A stretch of DNA of 31,555 nt from a virus: IMG/VR virus record IMGVR_UViG_3300037041_000435, positions 1 through 31,555 of that record, one strand, 5' to 3'. Both the position numbers and the translations under genes were made by a program. This document shows, piece after piece, positions 7,248 through 13,721 of the stretch; the first letter of the stretch is position 1, and each line of letters starts with the position of its first letter. Below the pieces are notes generated by a model that saw only the letters and a program-made list of their open reading frames with translations, searched no databases and was not told where the DNA came from.

Positions 7248-7475
7248 TTAATTATTTAATAAATCCCATTCTACTAACTCACGATATTCTTTTTCCATCA
7301 TTATGGTTTCATATTGTTCTACCTCTTTTGCTTGTAGCTCTGCCATAATGTCGTAAGCCTTTTGTTTTTCTTGTTCTTCAGTAATGAATTGTTCCCAAAG
7401 CCTGTATTCATACTCTTGTTTGAGTTGTTGGAAGTACAACTCATCCTCCATAAAGTTTTCTGTTATATTACACAT
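7248..7475 (-). CDS. Small acidic coiled-coil-like protein (75 aa)
   Basis: A 75-residue protein with about one third E, Q and K, predicted to be a long helix (MEDELYFQQLKQEYEYRLWEQ, then EEQEKQKAYDIMAELQ). It ends EYRELVEWDLLNN. The leader AAAAACAACAAGAT is A-rich, as for the neighbouring gene. It lies 43 bases after the sigma-like gene and 14 bases before the next gene. Possible roles are host takeover or an accessory of transcription, but nothing in the sequence fixes it. Confidence 0.6.
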   Translation of the reverse strand: MCNITENFMEDELYFQQLKQEYEYRLWEQFITEEQEKQKAYDIMAELQAKEVEQYETIMMEKEYRELVEWDLLNN

Positions 7476-7518
7476 ATCTTGTTGTTTTTCTTATTACAAA
7501 GATAGTGATTTTATTTGG

Positions 7519-8040
7519 TTAGGTCAAACTCTTTTTTAACTGATCTTTAATTTTTCTCACTTCGTGGAAAACTAAACAATAGGAAAACTCATTTTCATTT
7601 TCACTAGCAATTTGTCTATAGGTTTTTCCCTGTGTGAAGTAGGAGTGCCAGACATACTCTTGGAAGAAAGTTTTGGGAATTTTGGTGTATGCTCTGTCTA
7701 TCTGTTGGAACTTGATTTCTTTTTCCATTTTGAGTTCTATATCTGTGTCGTCTATAATCTCTATGTTCTCGTAGAAAATATGGTCTTTAACGACATTATT
7801 TTTATAGAATGGACTAGTGTTTGACCGAATATTGTTCGTTACACTCCTGATGAAATAATACAGGAAATAGCCCTGTTCTATAACTTGGTTTACTTTGGTT
7901 TCATTTTCCAAGAATGAAATTGCCAATTCACTAATCAATTCTGGTTTAAGGTGTGTATGTGGTCGTAGGATATTATCCATTATCTCACCATAAATAGAAT
8001 TGGGGTCTGCTATTTCTTCAAGTATTTGTCTTACCATCAA
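7519..8040 (-). CDS. Sigma-70-like protein, leftward operon
   Basis: A 173-residue protein resembling the small phage-encoded sigma-like factors of Bacteroidota phages. A helical segment with LKPELISELAISFLE and FLYYFIRSVTNNIRSNTSPF corresponds to a degenerate region 2, where the N..S.tSPF signature is typical. An acidic middle (YENIEIIDDTDIELKMEKE) follows, then a helix-turn-helix-like end (YFTQGKTYRQIASENE, VRKIKDQLKKSL) corresponding to region 4. It probably redirects host RNA polymerase to phage promoters. It overlaps the upstream gene by 23 bases. Two adjacent ATGs at 8040 and 8037 are equally good starts. The assignment rests on remembered family pattern. Confidence 0.55.
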   Translation of the reverse strand: MMVRQILEEIADPNSIYGEIMDNILRPHTHLKPELISELAISFLENETKVNQVIEQGYFLYYFIRSVTNNIRSNTSPFYKNNVVKDHIFYENIEIIDDTDIELKMEKEIKFQQIDRAYTKIPKTFFQEYVWHSYFTQGKTYRQIASENENEFSYCLVFHEVRKIKDQLKKSLT

Positions 8041-8269
8041 GTAACATTCTTAGTGGGATATAGATTGCCCTTATCATTCTACCCAACTCGTAATCATTTG
8101 GGTGTTTTACAATTAAGTCCAGTAGTGCTTCCATTACGGGATCTATATTATTTAGTGTTTTCATACGGATTGTTTCTTCTAAACATCTCACTTCCTCTCC
8201 AATCGTCTGTAAATCGTCGTCCCATGCCTCAATAGAAATAACAACCTGTTCAAGTATTTCTGTTTCCAT
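8018..8269 (-). CDS. Small hypothetical protein, first gene of the leftward operon (83 aa)
   Basis: An 83-residue acidic, helical protein (METEILEQVVISIEAWDDD) with a predicted helical hairpin and an end of IRAIYIPLRMLLDGKTNT. It is the first gene leftward of the control region and overlaps the sigma-like gene by 23 bases, so the two are probably co-translated. It could be a partner or antagonist of that protein, by position only. A TATATTTA motif lies 5 bases upstream of the ATG and palindromic operator-like repeats lie just beyond. Confidence 0.6.
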   Translation of the reverse strand: METEILEQVVISIEAWDDDLQTIGEEVRCLEETIRMKTLNNIDPVMEALLDLIVKHPNDYELGRMIRAIYIPLRMLLDGKTNT

Positions 8270-8274
8270 ATATA

Positions 8275-8282
8275 TAAATATA
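8275..8282 (-). promoter_or_regulatory. TATATTTA motif at the head of the leftward operon
   Basis: An exact minus-strand copy only 5 bases from the ATG at 8269. As a -7 box it would give an almost leaderless transcript. As a translation element it would be an A/U-rich initiation region. Confidence 0.35.
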
Positions 8283-8288
8283 CATTAG

Positions 8289-8323
8289 CTATGAAAAAGT
8301 TGTATTCATAGATTTTTTCTATG
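8289..8323. promoter_or_regulatory. Overlapping palindromes, candidate operator
   Basis: CTATGAA at 8289-8295 pairs with TTCATAG at 8305-8311. CATAGA at 8307-8312 pairs with TCTATG at 8318-8323 around a T5 loop. The middle half-site is shared, giving three CTATG half-sites in 35 bases just upstream of the leftward operon. The arrangement suits two dimeric repressor sites that overlap. Confidence 0.4.
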
Positions 8324-8365
8324 TAAATTGATTTTACCAAAGTAATTGTGTATTTATTGTATATG

Positions 8366-8451
8366 GGTCGCCACCTTGAAGACATTTTACATAAACTACC
8401 CCAGTTGAAGTGATAGGTTTGGCGACCACTACATTTTGACTGGGGTTTTTT
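8366..8451 (+). terminator. Pseudoknot-capable terminator leader of the rightward operon
   Basis: ACCCCAGT (8398-8405) pairs with ACTGGGGT (8439-8446), extendable through G-U and A-U pairs, and runs into six T at 8446-8451, as an intrinsic terminator does. The loop of this hairpin contains TGGCGACC (8420-8427), which is perfectly complementary to GGTCGCCA at 8366-8373, upstream of the hairpin. The order A-B-A'-B' is that of an H-type pseudoknot, or of two competing structures. It ends 13 bases before the ATG at 8465, so it could control entry into the rightward operon. TAGGTTTG at 8414-8421 also resembles a -7 box, an alternative reading. Confidence 0.6.
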
Positions 8452-8464
8452 AATTTTCATAACT

Positions 8465-8935
8465 ATGAAAGAATTATTAAAGAAAAGAAAAGGATTTAAC
8501 TTCTATAGATCTTACTATGATGTTTTTAACCTACTATCTGAAAAAGATAGATTAGATTTTATCACTGCGATTTTAGATAAACAATTTGAAGGAAGAGATA
8601 CTGACCTTGAAGGGATGGCTTTATTGGCTTATACCAGTCAGAAACATAGTATTGATAGTCAAGTTGAAGGGTTCTTAAATAAGATGAGGGGATCACAACC
8701 CCCTTCACTACCCCCTACCGAACCCCCTTCCTATGTCTCTAATGATAGTGTTATGACTACCGAACCCCCTTCGGTACCCCCTAGCGAACCCCCTTACCAA
8801 CAAGAGAAAGAAGAAGAGAAAGAAGAAGAGAAAGAGCAAGTAAAATTAACAAAAGAGCAAGTAAAATTAACAAATGTTAGAATAAGATTTAGTGATACAC
8901 TAGATGAATTATTAAACTTACCAGATGATTTTTAA
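8465..8935 (+). CDS. DUF6291-like putative replication protein with repetitive tail
   Basis: A 156-residue protein. Residues 8-75 (FNFYRSYYDVFNLLSEKDRL, AILDKQFEG, GMALLAYTSQKHSIDSQVEGF) fit the DUF6291-type N-terminal domain seen in phage replication-initiation-like proteins. This is followed by a proline-rich segment of PPS/EPP units (about 80-115), a highly charged EEEKEEEKE stretch and a perfect two-fold repeat of KEQVKLT. The C-terminus (IRFSDTLDELLNLPDDF) may be a short interaction peptide. Lacking a polymerase or helicase, this phage would depend on such a protein to recruit host replication. It is the first gene of the rightward operon, directly behind the terminator leader. Confidence 0.6.
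   Translation: MKELLKKRKGFNFYRSYYDVFNLLSEKDRLDFITAILDKQFEGRDTDLEGMALLAYTSQKHSIDSQVEGFLNKMRGSQPPSLPPTEPPSYVSNDSVMTTEPPSVPPSEPPYQQEKEEEKEEEKEQVKLTKEQVKLTNVRIRFSDTLDELLNLPDDF
8833..8874 (+). repeat. Perfect 21-bp tandem duplication
   Basis: The unit beginning AGAGCAAGTAAAATTAAC occurs twice head to tail, at 8833-8853 and 8854-8874, and encodes a duplicated seven-residue block. It keeps the frame and lies in the charged linker, which suggests recent slippage. Just upstream, GAACCCCCTT blocks recur in the proline-rich part. Confidence 0.9.
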
Positions 8936-8959
8936 TCCTTTTTGATTATACTTATAGAT

Positions 8960-9673
8960 ATGAGTTTATACGATCAATTATACACCCAACTTAATCATTT
9001 AATATCAACACTAGATGCTTGCAATTTCGTTTCCTATGAGGTAAAAAAAGATTTAGTCCAAGATGTTATTTTTATTTTACATAAAAGGATTGAAGACGGA
9101 AAATTAGAACCTGACTTTGATACGATAAAATCTTATTCATTTATTTCATTACAGAATGCTTGTAGAGCATATCACAAAAAAGAAATTAAAAGAGAAACAC
9201 CTGTTGCTGAATTTTGGGAAGTCAAAGATAATTCAACTACGAGTGAAGACGAGGAATACAAACAATATCTTCATACAATAGTAAAATCTTACATCCAGCA
9301 AACGAAGTATAGCGAGTTTGATAAAAGGGTTGTTGAGTTGTTATTAGATGGGTTAGAGGACACACAAATCCAAATAGAGACAGGTTTAACCAAAAGACAA
9401 ATTACCAAACATAAGTTTAGGGTTAAGAACAAGTTAAAGTTTGATTATAGACGATTAGTTAAGTATATTATTAAACACATAGAGAATAAAAATATTCAAG
9501 TTCCTTGTTTTACAATTGCCGATGCTAAAAATTACCTATCACACTTAAAACCCAGAAGTGTAACCTATATGATTACAGAGGAGGGTGTTATATCTCCTTG
9601 TGGGTTTTACATAGAGGTCTTAATCAAAAAAAAAAGAAAACAAAAAAAAAATGAACAGATTAGAAAAATGTGA
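8960..9673 (+). CDS. Sigma-70-like protein, rightward operon
   Basis: About 237 residues from ATG 8960 (MSLYDQLYTQLNHL). A TTG 18 bases upstream is less likely. Residues about 25-85 (YEVKKDLVQDVIFILHKRI, SYSFISLQNACRAYHKKEI) resemble sigma region 2, with the DLVQDV and LxN patterns. Residues about 135-180 (FDKRVVELLLDGLEDTQI, GLTKRQITKHKFRVKNKL) resemble region 4 with its helix-turn-helix. A C-terminal extension is unique and ends in a Lys-rich stretch encoded by two A10 runs. It probably steers host RNA polymerase and mirrors the sigma-like gene of the divergent operon. It overlaps the HNH gene downstream by 23 bases. Confidence 0.55.
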   Translation: MSLYDQLYTQLNHLISTLDACNFVSYEVKKDLVQDVIFILHKRIEDGKLEPDFDTIKSYSFISLQNACRAYHKKEIKRETPVAEFWEVKDNSTTSEDEEYKQYLHTIVKSYIQQTKYSEFDKRVVELLLDGLEDTQIQIETGLTKRQITKHKFRVKNKLKFDYRRLVKYIIKHIENKNIQVPCFTIADAKNYLSHLKPRSVTYMITEEGVISPCGFYIEVLIKKKRKQKKNEQIRKM

Positions 9674-10103
9674 GTTATTGAAATCTAAAGGATATACCTA
9701 TAATCCTGAAACTGGTATAGTTATAGGTTATAGAGGTTTTCAAATAAAAAGTAAAAATAATGGTGGGTATAATATTATAGGTGGATCTACTTATTTTCAA
9801 GGTGATTTATTATTACATCATTTTGCTTGGTATATGACTTATGGTAATGTTGATTTTGATGAATTAGACCATATTGATACTAATAAAAATAATAATAAAA
9901 TTGATAATTTAAGAATATCAAATAGATCACAACAAAGACAAAATACAAAACATAAAGGATATACTTATGATAAAAGTTCTAATAAATGGAGAGTTCGTAT
10001 TGGTATTGATGGTAAAACAATTTCTTTAGGAAGATTTGTGACTGAAGAAGAAGCGAGAAACACTTATCTACAAGCAAAAGAAAAATACCATATACACAGA
10101 TAA
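9651..10103 (+). CDS. HNH endonuclease with AP2-like domain (copy B)
   Basis: A 150-residue protein, MNRLEKCELLKSKGYTYNPE, with HNH core HHFAWYMTYG, ELDHIDTNKNNNKIDNLR and N, and an AP2-like end (NKWRVRIGIDGKTISLGRF, EEEARNTYLQAKEKYH). The ATG is the last A of an A10 run and overlaps the sigma-like gene by 23 bases in another frame, as expected of an insertion that fused to the operon's end. Copies B and C share the most C-terminal sequence. It is probably a homing endonuclease, and the AP2-like domain would contact DNA. Confidence 0.87.
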   Translation: MNRLEKCELLKSKGYTYNPETGIVIGYRGFQIKSKNNGGYNIIGGSTYFQGDLLLHHFAWYMTYGNVDFDELDHIDTNKNNNKIDNLRISNRSQQRQNTKHKGYTYDKSSNKWRVRIGIDGKTISLGRFVTEEEARNTYLQAKEKYHIHR

Positions 10104-10121
10104 TTAAAAGAAAAAGAAAAG

Positions 10122-10205
10122 ATGAATAAATTAGAACTACTATTGGCTATATTAACTTGTGCTGATGATATAGAAGAAGATACTTTACAAGACGAAGAAG
10201 AATAA
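10122..10205 (+). CDS. Tiny acidic peptide (27 aa)
   Basis: ATG at 10122 opens MNKLELLLAILTCADD and ends in a run of acidic residues (EEDTLQDEEE). A hydrophobic helical start and an acidic tail, behind an A/G-rich leader (AAAAGAAAAAGAAAAG), make it a plausible small peptide, perhaps inhibiting a host DNA-binding protein. It is short, so chance cannot be excluded. Confidence 0.4.
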   Translation: MNKLELLLAILTCADDIEEDTLQDEEE

Positions 10206-10231
10206 ATATATTTATCATAAGTGTTATTCAT

Positions 10232-10283
10232 ACCCCCTCTACTCCTTATCTTGTTGGAATGTTTGTCTTCTGGTAGGGGGGGT
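10232..10283 (+). other. Long-loop GC stem
   Basis: ACCCCCT at 10232-10238 can pair with AGGGGG(GG)T at 10275-10283 across a loop of about 36 bases. No U-tract follows. It may be a processing or stability element after the small peptide gene. It resembles the other C-run/G-run stems of this genome. Confidence 0.3.
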
Positions 10284-10300
10284 TCTATTATATGTTAAAT

Positions 10301-10331
10301 AAGGTAATAATTAGGTTTATTACCTTTTTTT
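10301..10331 (+). terminator. Rho-independent terminator of the rightward operon
   Basis: A perfect 10-bp stem AAGGTAATAA (10301-10310) with TTATTACCTT (10317-10326), a 6-base loop and a continuing T run through 10331. It closes the operon starting at 8465 and separates it from the HNH gene at 10347. Confidence 0.8.
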
Positions 10332-10346
10332 ATTTATATTTGTTGT

Positions 10347-10814
10347 ATGACGAGATTAGAGAAGTGCGAGATATTAAAATCCAAAGGATATACTTATGAT
10401 CCTGAAACTGGAAAAATCTTTGGTATTTATGGTAAAGAAATAAAAAGAATTAAAGATGGTTATATTTACATTAAAGGATCTAAATTATTCGATGGGTCTG
10501 TATTAGGACATCATTTTGCGTGGTATATGACTTATGGTAATGTTGATTTTGATAGATTAGATCACATTAATGAAGAAAAAAAAGGCATTGAGGGTAGAAG
10601 TGATAATCGTATATGTAATTTAAGGATTGTAACAAATCAACAAAATTGTTTTAATACAAATGCTAAAGGATATTATCTACATAAACCATCTAATAAATGG
10701 CTTTCACATATAGGTATTAACTATAAACAAATACATTTGGGGTTATTCAATACTGAAGAAGAAGCAAGAATTGCTTATCTTGAAGCCAAGAAAAAATATC
10801 ATATTATTGATTAA
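10347..10814 (+). CDS. HNH endonuclease with AP2-like domain (copy C)
   Basis: A 155-residue protein, MTRLEKCEILKSKGYTYDPE. The HNH core is GHHFAWYMTYG, then RLDHINEEKKG with a small insertion (IEGRSDNRICNLR), then N. The AP2-like end (NKWLSHIGINYKQIHLGLF, EEEARIAYLEAKKKYH) closely resembles copy B. It stands alone after the terminator. TATATTTG at 10335-10342 matches the Bacteroidota -7 box immediately before the ATG, so it may be transcribed independently with a very short leader. Its stop meets the KTSC gene's stop from the other strand (4-base overlap). Confidence 0.87.
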   Translation: MTRLEKCEILKSKGYTYDPETGKIFGIYGKEIKRIKDGYIYIKGSKLFDGSVLGHHFAWYMTYGNVDFDRLDHINEEKKGIEGRSDNRICNLRIVTNQQNCFNTNAKGYYLHKPSNKWLSHIGINYKQIHLGLFNTEEEARIAYLEAKKKYHIID

Positions 10815-11233
10815 CGCAGTGATCCACCTTTTTTATATTTGATATTACTATCCCTTAAGTATTTCCAAACTGCCGCTCCGTTAGATGGCGTTTTTCCTAC
10901 AAACCAAGATCCATATTTGTTTTCCCCGCTTGTAATACAGGTTGCTTTACCACCTGATACATCAAGGAATATTTGAAATGGGACTTCAAAGTATGTGTAT
11001 ATGTCTCCCTCTTGGAATTGTATAAACATTTCTTTTGTCTCATCGTTGTACATTATCTTTTTTACATTAGAAGATCGTATATTGTCTGCTCTCCATTTCT
11101 TAAAAGCATATTCAACATTATCTTCTGTAATTTCTTCTCCAAACAACTCTTCAAAAAACTTGATCTTAAAGTCGTTAGAAAGCATTGGGTGATCCAACAC
11201 CTCATCTATAGTCCAATCGTTTGCCATATCCAT
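10811..11233 (-). CDS. KTSC-domain protein
   Basis: About 140 residues from ATG 11233 (MDMANDWTIDEVL). An ATG upstream at 11371 would lie inside the connector gene and adds unlikely sequence. Residues about 55-115 fit the KTSC domain (VKKIMYNDETKEMFIQF, GDIYTYFEVP). This small beta fold is common in phage and bacterial proteins and probably binds nucleic acid, but its role is unsettled. The C-terminus (GKTPSNGAAVWKYLRDS) is conserved-looking. It is the last gene of the leftward structural run, directly behind the connector. Confidence 0.65.
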   Translation of the reverse strand: MDMANDWTIDEVLDHPMLSNDFKIKFFEELFGEEITEDNVEYAFKKWRADNIRSSNVKKIMYNDETKEMFIQFQEGDIYTYFEVPFQIFLDVSGGKATCITSGENKYGSWFVGKTPSNGAAVWKYLRDSNIKYKKGGSLR

Positions 11234-11243
11234 TCTTTTTAAC

Positions 11244-11864
11244 TTAATATGATATTCCTCTTCTTGACCAGCCAGTTCCACAACTAGTACAAGGCATGGT
11301 GCTACCGAATGGCTCCGTCCAAGTCGGGTAATAACTTCCACCATATCCAAATGGCATATACACTCCTCCAAAGTAAGATTGGATAGTACGAGGTAAGTTG
11401 TCTAATGCTGCTGGGTGATCATACCAAGTGAACTTTCCTGGATGGTCTGCCAAGTATTTAACCAATCGTCTTTGGTAGAACTCCGCTGCGTCCTTCACAT
11501 TTGATCTTAAAAACTTCATTTCATCAAGATCTGCGGCTTGTGAATACTCACTACTTTCTTTTGATAATGCTTTGTTGGTTGCCTTGAAATTAATAAATGG
11601 AAGACATAACCAAAAAGAATATTGGGTCACAAGGGGTTGGATATATGCCCTCATTAATTCTTGCTCATCAGGAGTAAGTGTATTGTTTTTAATTCCTTCA
11701 CTTAAAGCATTTAGTCCTGTTTCCCCTATTGATTGTTGAAGATATAATTGTTGTGCTTGAATAACATAAGGTGAGATCTTATCCCAATCAACATTATCTT
11801 CAACTGGTGTGTTAGCCAAGAAGTATTCTTGTGATATGAAATAAACTACTGGTGTAAAACTCAT
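11244..11864 (-). CDS. Head-tail connector protein (DUF6712-like)
   Basis: A 206-residue, largely helical protein (WDKISPYVIQAQQLYLQQSI, LMRAYIQPLVTQYSFWLCLP, EFYQRRLVKYLADHP). The pattern is that of connector proteins that bind under the portal in Bacteroidota phages. The C-terminus (YGGSYYPTWTEPFGS, CTSCGTGW) is Gly/Tyr/Cys-rich and probably exposed. It follows the portal by 35 bases, as expected for a neck ring protein. A TATATTTA motif and AAAAG lie just upstream of its start. Confidence 0.7.
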   Translation of the reverse strand: MSFTPVVYFISQEYFLANTPVEDNVDWDKISPYVIQAQQLYLQQSIGETGLNALSEGIKNNTLTPDEQELMRAYIQPLVTQYSFWLCLPFINFKATNKALSKESSEYSQAADLDEMKFLRSNVKDAAEFYQRRLVKYLADHPGKFTWYDHPAALDNLPRTIQSYFGGVYMPFGYGGSYYPTWTEPFGSTMPCTSCGTGWSRRGISY

Positions 11865-11876
11865 AATCTTTTATAT

Positions 11877-11884
11877 TAAATATA
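11877..11884 (-). promoter_or_regulatory. TATATTTA motif upstream of connector gene
   Basis: An exact copy 12 bases before the ATG at 11864, followed by ATATAAAAGATT, in the only gap between portal and connector. Confidence 0.35.
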
Positions 11885-11899
11885 GTTTATCTAATTCTG

Positions 11900-13111
11900 T
11901 TAGGTTAATCCTTGAATGTTACTATCACCTGTATCCACAATACTATCAGCGATTTGTATTGGTTCTTCACCTCTTGTTAGAACTCCTGTTGTATCAGCAA
12001 CGGTATAATCATTAAAGACAATCTTTTCTGTGTATCCTATGGTCTCTAAAATACCATTTATCGCCTCTTCCATTTGGTTCTGCTTAATAGCGATGAAATA
12101 TGTTTGTACTTCCATCATAAGTTCTTTTCTTTCGTCCTGTGATCCTAATGAACCTGGTACAACCGATACTAATTGAATTGGGAACTCGTGTGCCTGTGTG
12201 ATTTGTTTTTCAACCATTCCTTGTAACATAATAAATCTTTCATCACTACCATTATCAGGCACTGCAAGGATTTCAGGTTTTTGATCTCCACCATCACTAT
12301 AGGTAATCATAATCTTACCTGAGTTCTGTGCTCCCATAAAGTTTGCTTGGAATGATCTAAAGAATTGGTTTTGTTCATCAATTGAAGGTATACCTGTGGA
12401 AAAATTAAGTATGTAGCTCGGTTGGTAACCTTGTCTAACTTGGTTCAAGTGATAGACACCTACTTGATAGTCAAGGTCAATAAAATTAAGTGCCGTAGCG
12501 TATTCAGGTATAGGGTATAGGTCAGTTCCACTTGGGTTAGGATCTATGTAATACAAGGCTTGTCTTCCTTGTCTGTCTTTTGGATCAAATTGTTTGATGT
12601 ATTCAGGTTTGTATTCGTCTTTTTTGAACTGGCCCCAATCTTTACTGTACCAGTAATAATCTTGCTCACTATCGTCTTCTTTTAATCCAATACGAATTGT
12701 GTGAACAGGTAGGTGTTTTATATCAAAAGAAGTCCCCTCACGGTTCCAAATGATTTCTATGGCAAATCCACCATAGATCATAAAATCTTTTGCCAAATAC
12801 AATAATAATCTTTCAAGGTTATTTCTATCAGCCCACTCTTTTAACTTCTCATCTTGAATATCTTTATACCCAAAACCAGCAATCATCTTTGTTTTCTTGT
12901 TGATAATGCTTCGGTGTAATGGGGATCCATAGTTATTGTATAAGTTCAACAAAAGTAATGGATATAAATTATCGGCTCCAAATGTAAGGAAATGGTAATC
13001 CCCTTTCTTTTGGAATGTATACACCGGAGCGACATAGGCTTCATTAAAGGTAAACACCTTTGCTGATAATCCTTTAGTTTGTTCTTGTTCGTTATTTTTA
13101 TTTGCTTCCAT
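11900..13111 (-). CDS. Portal protein
   Basis: A 403-residue protein of the PBSX/SPP1-like portal group. Recognisable parts are FGADNLYPLLLLNLYNNYGS, SIINKKTKMIAGFG, LLLYLAKDFMIYGGFAIEI (clip/stem-proximal core) and a C-terminal helical region (SLGSQDERKELMMEVQTYF). Portals form the dodecameric ring at one capsid vertex through which DNA enters and leaves. The start at 13111 follows the previous stop by 2 bases. Unusually, the portal gene is nearly the last of the morphogenesis genes and far from the terminase along the direction of transcription. The length is compact for the family. Confidence 0.85.
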   Translation of the reverse strand: MEANKNNEQEQTKGLSAKVFTFNEAYVAPVYTFQKKGDYHFLTFGADNLYPLLLLNLYNNYGSPLHRSIINKKTKMIAGFGYKDIQDEKLKEWADRNNLERLLLYLAKDFMIYGGFAIEIIWNREGTSFDIKHLPVHTIRIGLKEDDSEQDYYWYSKDWGQFKKDEYKPEYIKQFDPKDRQGRQALYYIDPNPSGTDLYPIPEYATALNFIDLDYQVGVYHLNQVRQGYQPSYILNFSTGIPSIDEQNQFFRSFQANFMGAQNSGKIMITYSDGGDQKPEILAVPDNGSDERFIMLQGMVEKQITQAHEFPIQLVSVVPGSLGSQDERKELMMEVQTYFIAIKQNQMEEAINGILETIGYTEKIVFNDYTVADTTGVLTRGEEPIQIADSIVDTGDSNIQGLT

Positions 13112-13113
13112 AA

Positions 13114-13503
13114 TTATTCAAATACATATTGAGTTTGTGTGTTAGCAGGAGCGTTATACACATCTGGTGTAGTAGATCCTGATCCCGTTATTGTTGCCAA
13201 ACCTGTTTCTACCACATCATTTGTTGTTAAAGCTGATACAGACAAAGTGGATCCTGTGGTTTGCCATACTTTGTAATCATAAGTGCCAGCAATCAAATTG
13301 TAAGGAGTTAGGTTAATTGGAAACCAATTCCACCTGTTAATATTTGGTGAGGTTTCACCAGTCAAGAACAATAGCGTATCGCTATGTAATTGATTGGAGT
13401 GTAACTCCAAAATATATGTAACCGCTGATAATGGAATAGTTGTCTTTTCCAATAGCGTAAATGGAGTTAAACTCGTTTGATAGTTTGGTATTGTAATCAT
13501 CAT
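13114..13503 (-). CDS. Hypothetical beta-rich virion protein (129 aa)
   Basis: A 129-residue protein with alternating short strands (TYILELHSNQLHSDTLLFL, YNLIAGTYDYKVWQT) ending in a Thr/Asn-rich tail. It looks like a small beta-sandwich, possibly a capsid decoration or stabilising protein, and is translationally adjacent to the portal (2-base gap). No family is recognised with certainty. It is the first gene after the minus-strand terminator at 14470, and AATATTTAGTT directly upstream of its ATG may serve as promoter or initiation region. Two adjacent ATGs (13503, 13500) are possible starts. Confidence 0.6.
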   Translation of the reverse strand: MMITIPNYQTSLTPFTLLEKTTIPLSAVTYILELHSNQLHSDTLLFLTGETSPNINRWNWFPINLTPYNLIAGTYDYKVWQTTGSTLSVSALTTNDVVETGLATITGSGSTTPDVYNAPANTQTQYVFE

Positions 13504-13538
13504 AACTAAATATTTTTTTGATTTTTTTGTTTTATTGC

Positions 13539-13568
13539 ATTGCGGAATGGAATAAATCCGTATCTTTG
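13539..13568 (+). promoter_or_regulatory. Bacteroidota-type promoter of small membrane peptide gene
   Basis: TATCTTTG at 13561-13568 matches the -7 consensus TAnnTTTG. ATTG at 13539-13542, 18 bases upstream, is a weak -33 box. It leads to the start at 13597 with a leader of about 20 bases. Confidence 0.5.
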
Positions 13569-13596
13569 TAAGACAAACAACTTAAAACAACAGGAT

Positions 13597-13680
13597 ATGG
13601 AAATCACAACAATCTCTCAGGCATTAGTATTATTCTCAACAACTTTGGTAATCGGTATTTGTTTTTGGAAATACCAATAA
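13597..13680 (+). CDS. Single-pass membrane peptide (27 aa)
   Basis: ATG 13597 opens MEITTISQALVLFSTT followed by LVIGICFWKYQ. About 17 of its residues (8-24) form a hydrophobic helix with a basic/aromatic C-terminal end, the topology of a single-span inner-membrane peptide. It has its own promoter and lies on the opposite strand to the head genes around it. A role in superinfection exclusion or host modification would fit a moron gene, but this is inference. An AGGAT sequence lies directly before the start. Confidence 0.5.
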   Translation: MEITTISQALVLFSTTLVIGICFWKYQ

Positions 13681-13685
13681 AAAGT

Positions 13686-13717
13686 TTTGGCAGAACAGAA
13701 ATAAATACCTAATTTTA
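13686..13717 (+). promoter_or_regulatory. Possible Bacteroidota-type promoter before the 99-aa gene
   Basis: TTTG at 13686-13689, then 20 bases, then TAATTTTA at 13710-13717 (last base differs from the consensus). The TTTGGCAGA context is shared with the stronger promoter at 14029. The ATG follows after 4 bases, implying an almost leaderless message. Confidence 0.4.
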
Positions 13718-13721
13718 CAAT

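Noticed and set aside
8188-8460. Minus-strand open frame of 90 codons through the control region
   Set aside because: It overlaps the clear leftward gene at 8018-8269, would span the palindromes and the terminator leader, and its composition does not resemble a folded protein.
8465-8935. CRISPR-like or iteron repeats in the proline-coding segment
   Set aside because: The CCCCCTT blocks follow codon phase and are unevenly spaced, so they are protein-level repeats, not an array. An origin function cannot be shown.
11242-11371. N-terminal extension of the KTSC protein to ATG 11371
   Set aside because: The added 46 residues lie in another frame of the connector gene and look non-native (HSVAPCLVLVVELAG). 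The start at 11233, just after the connector stop, is better.
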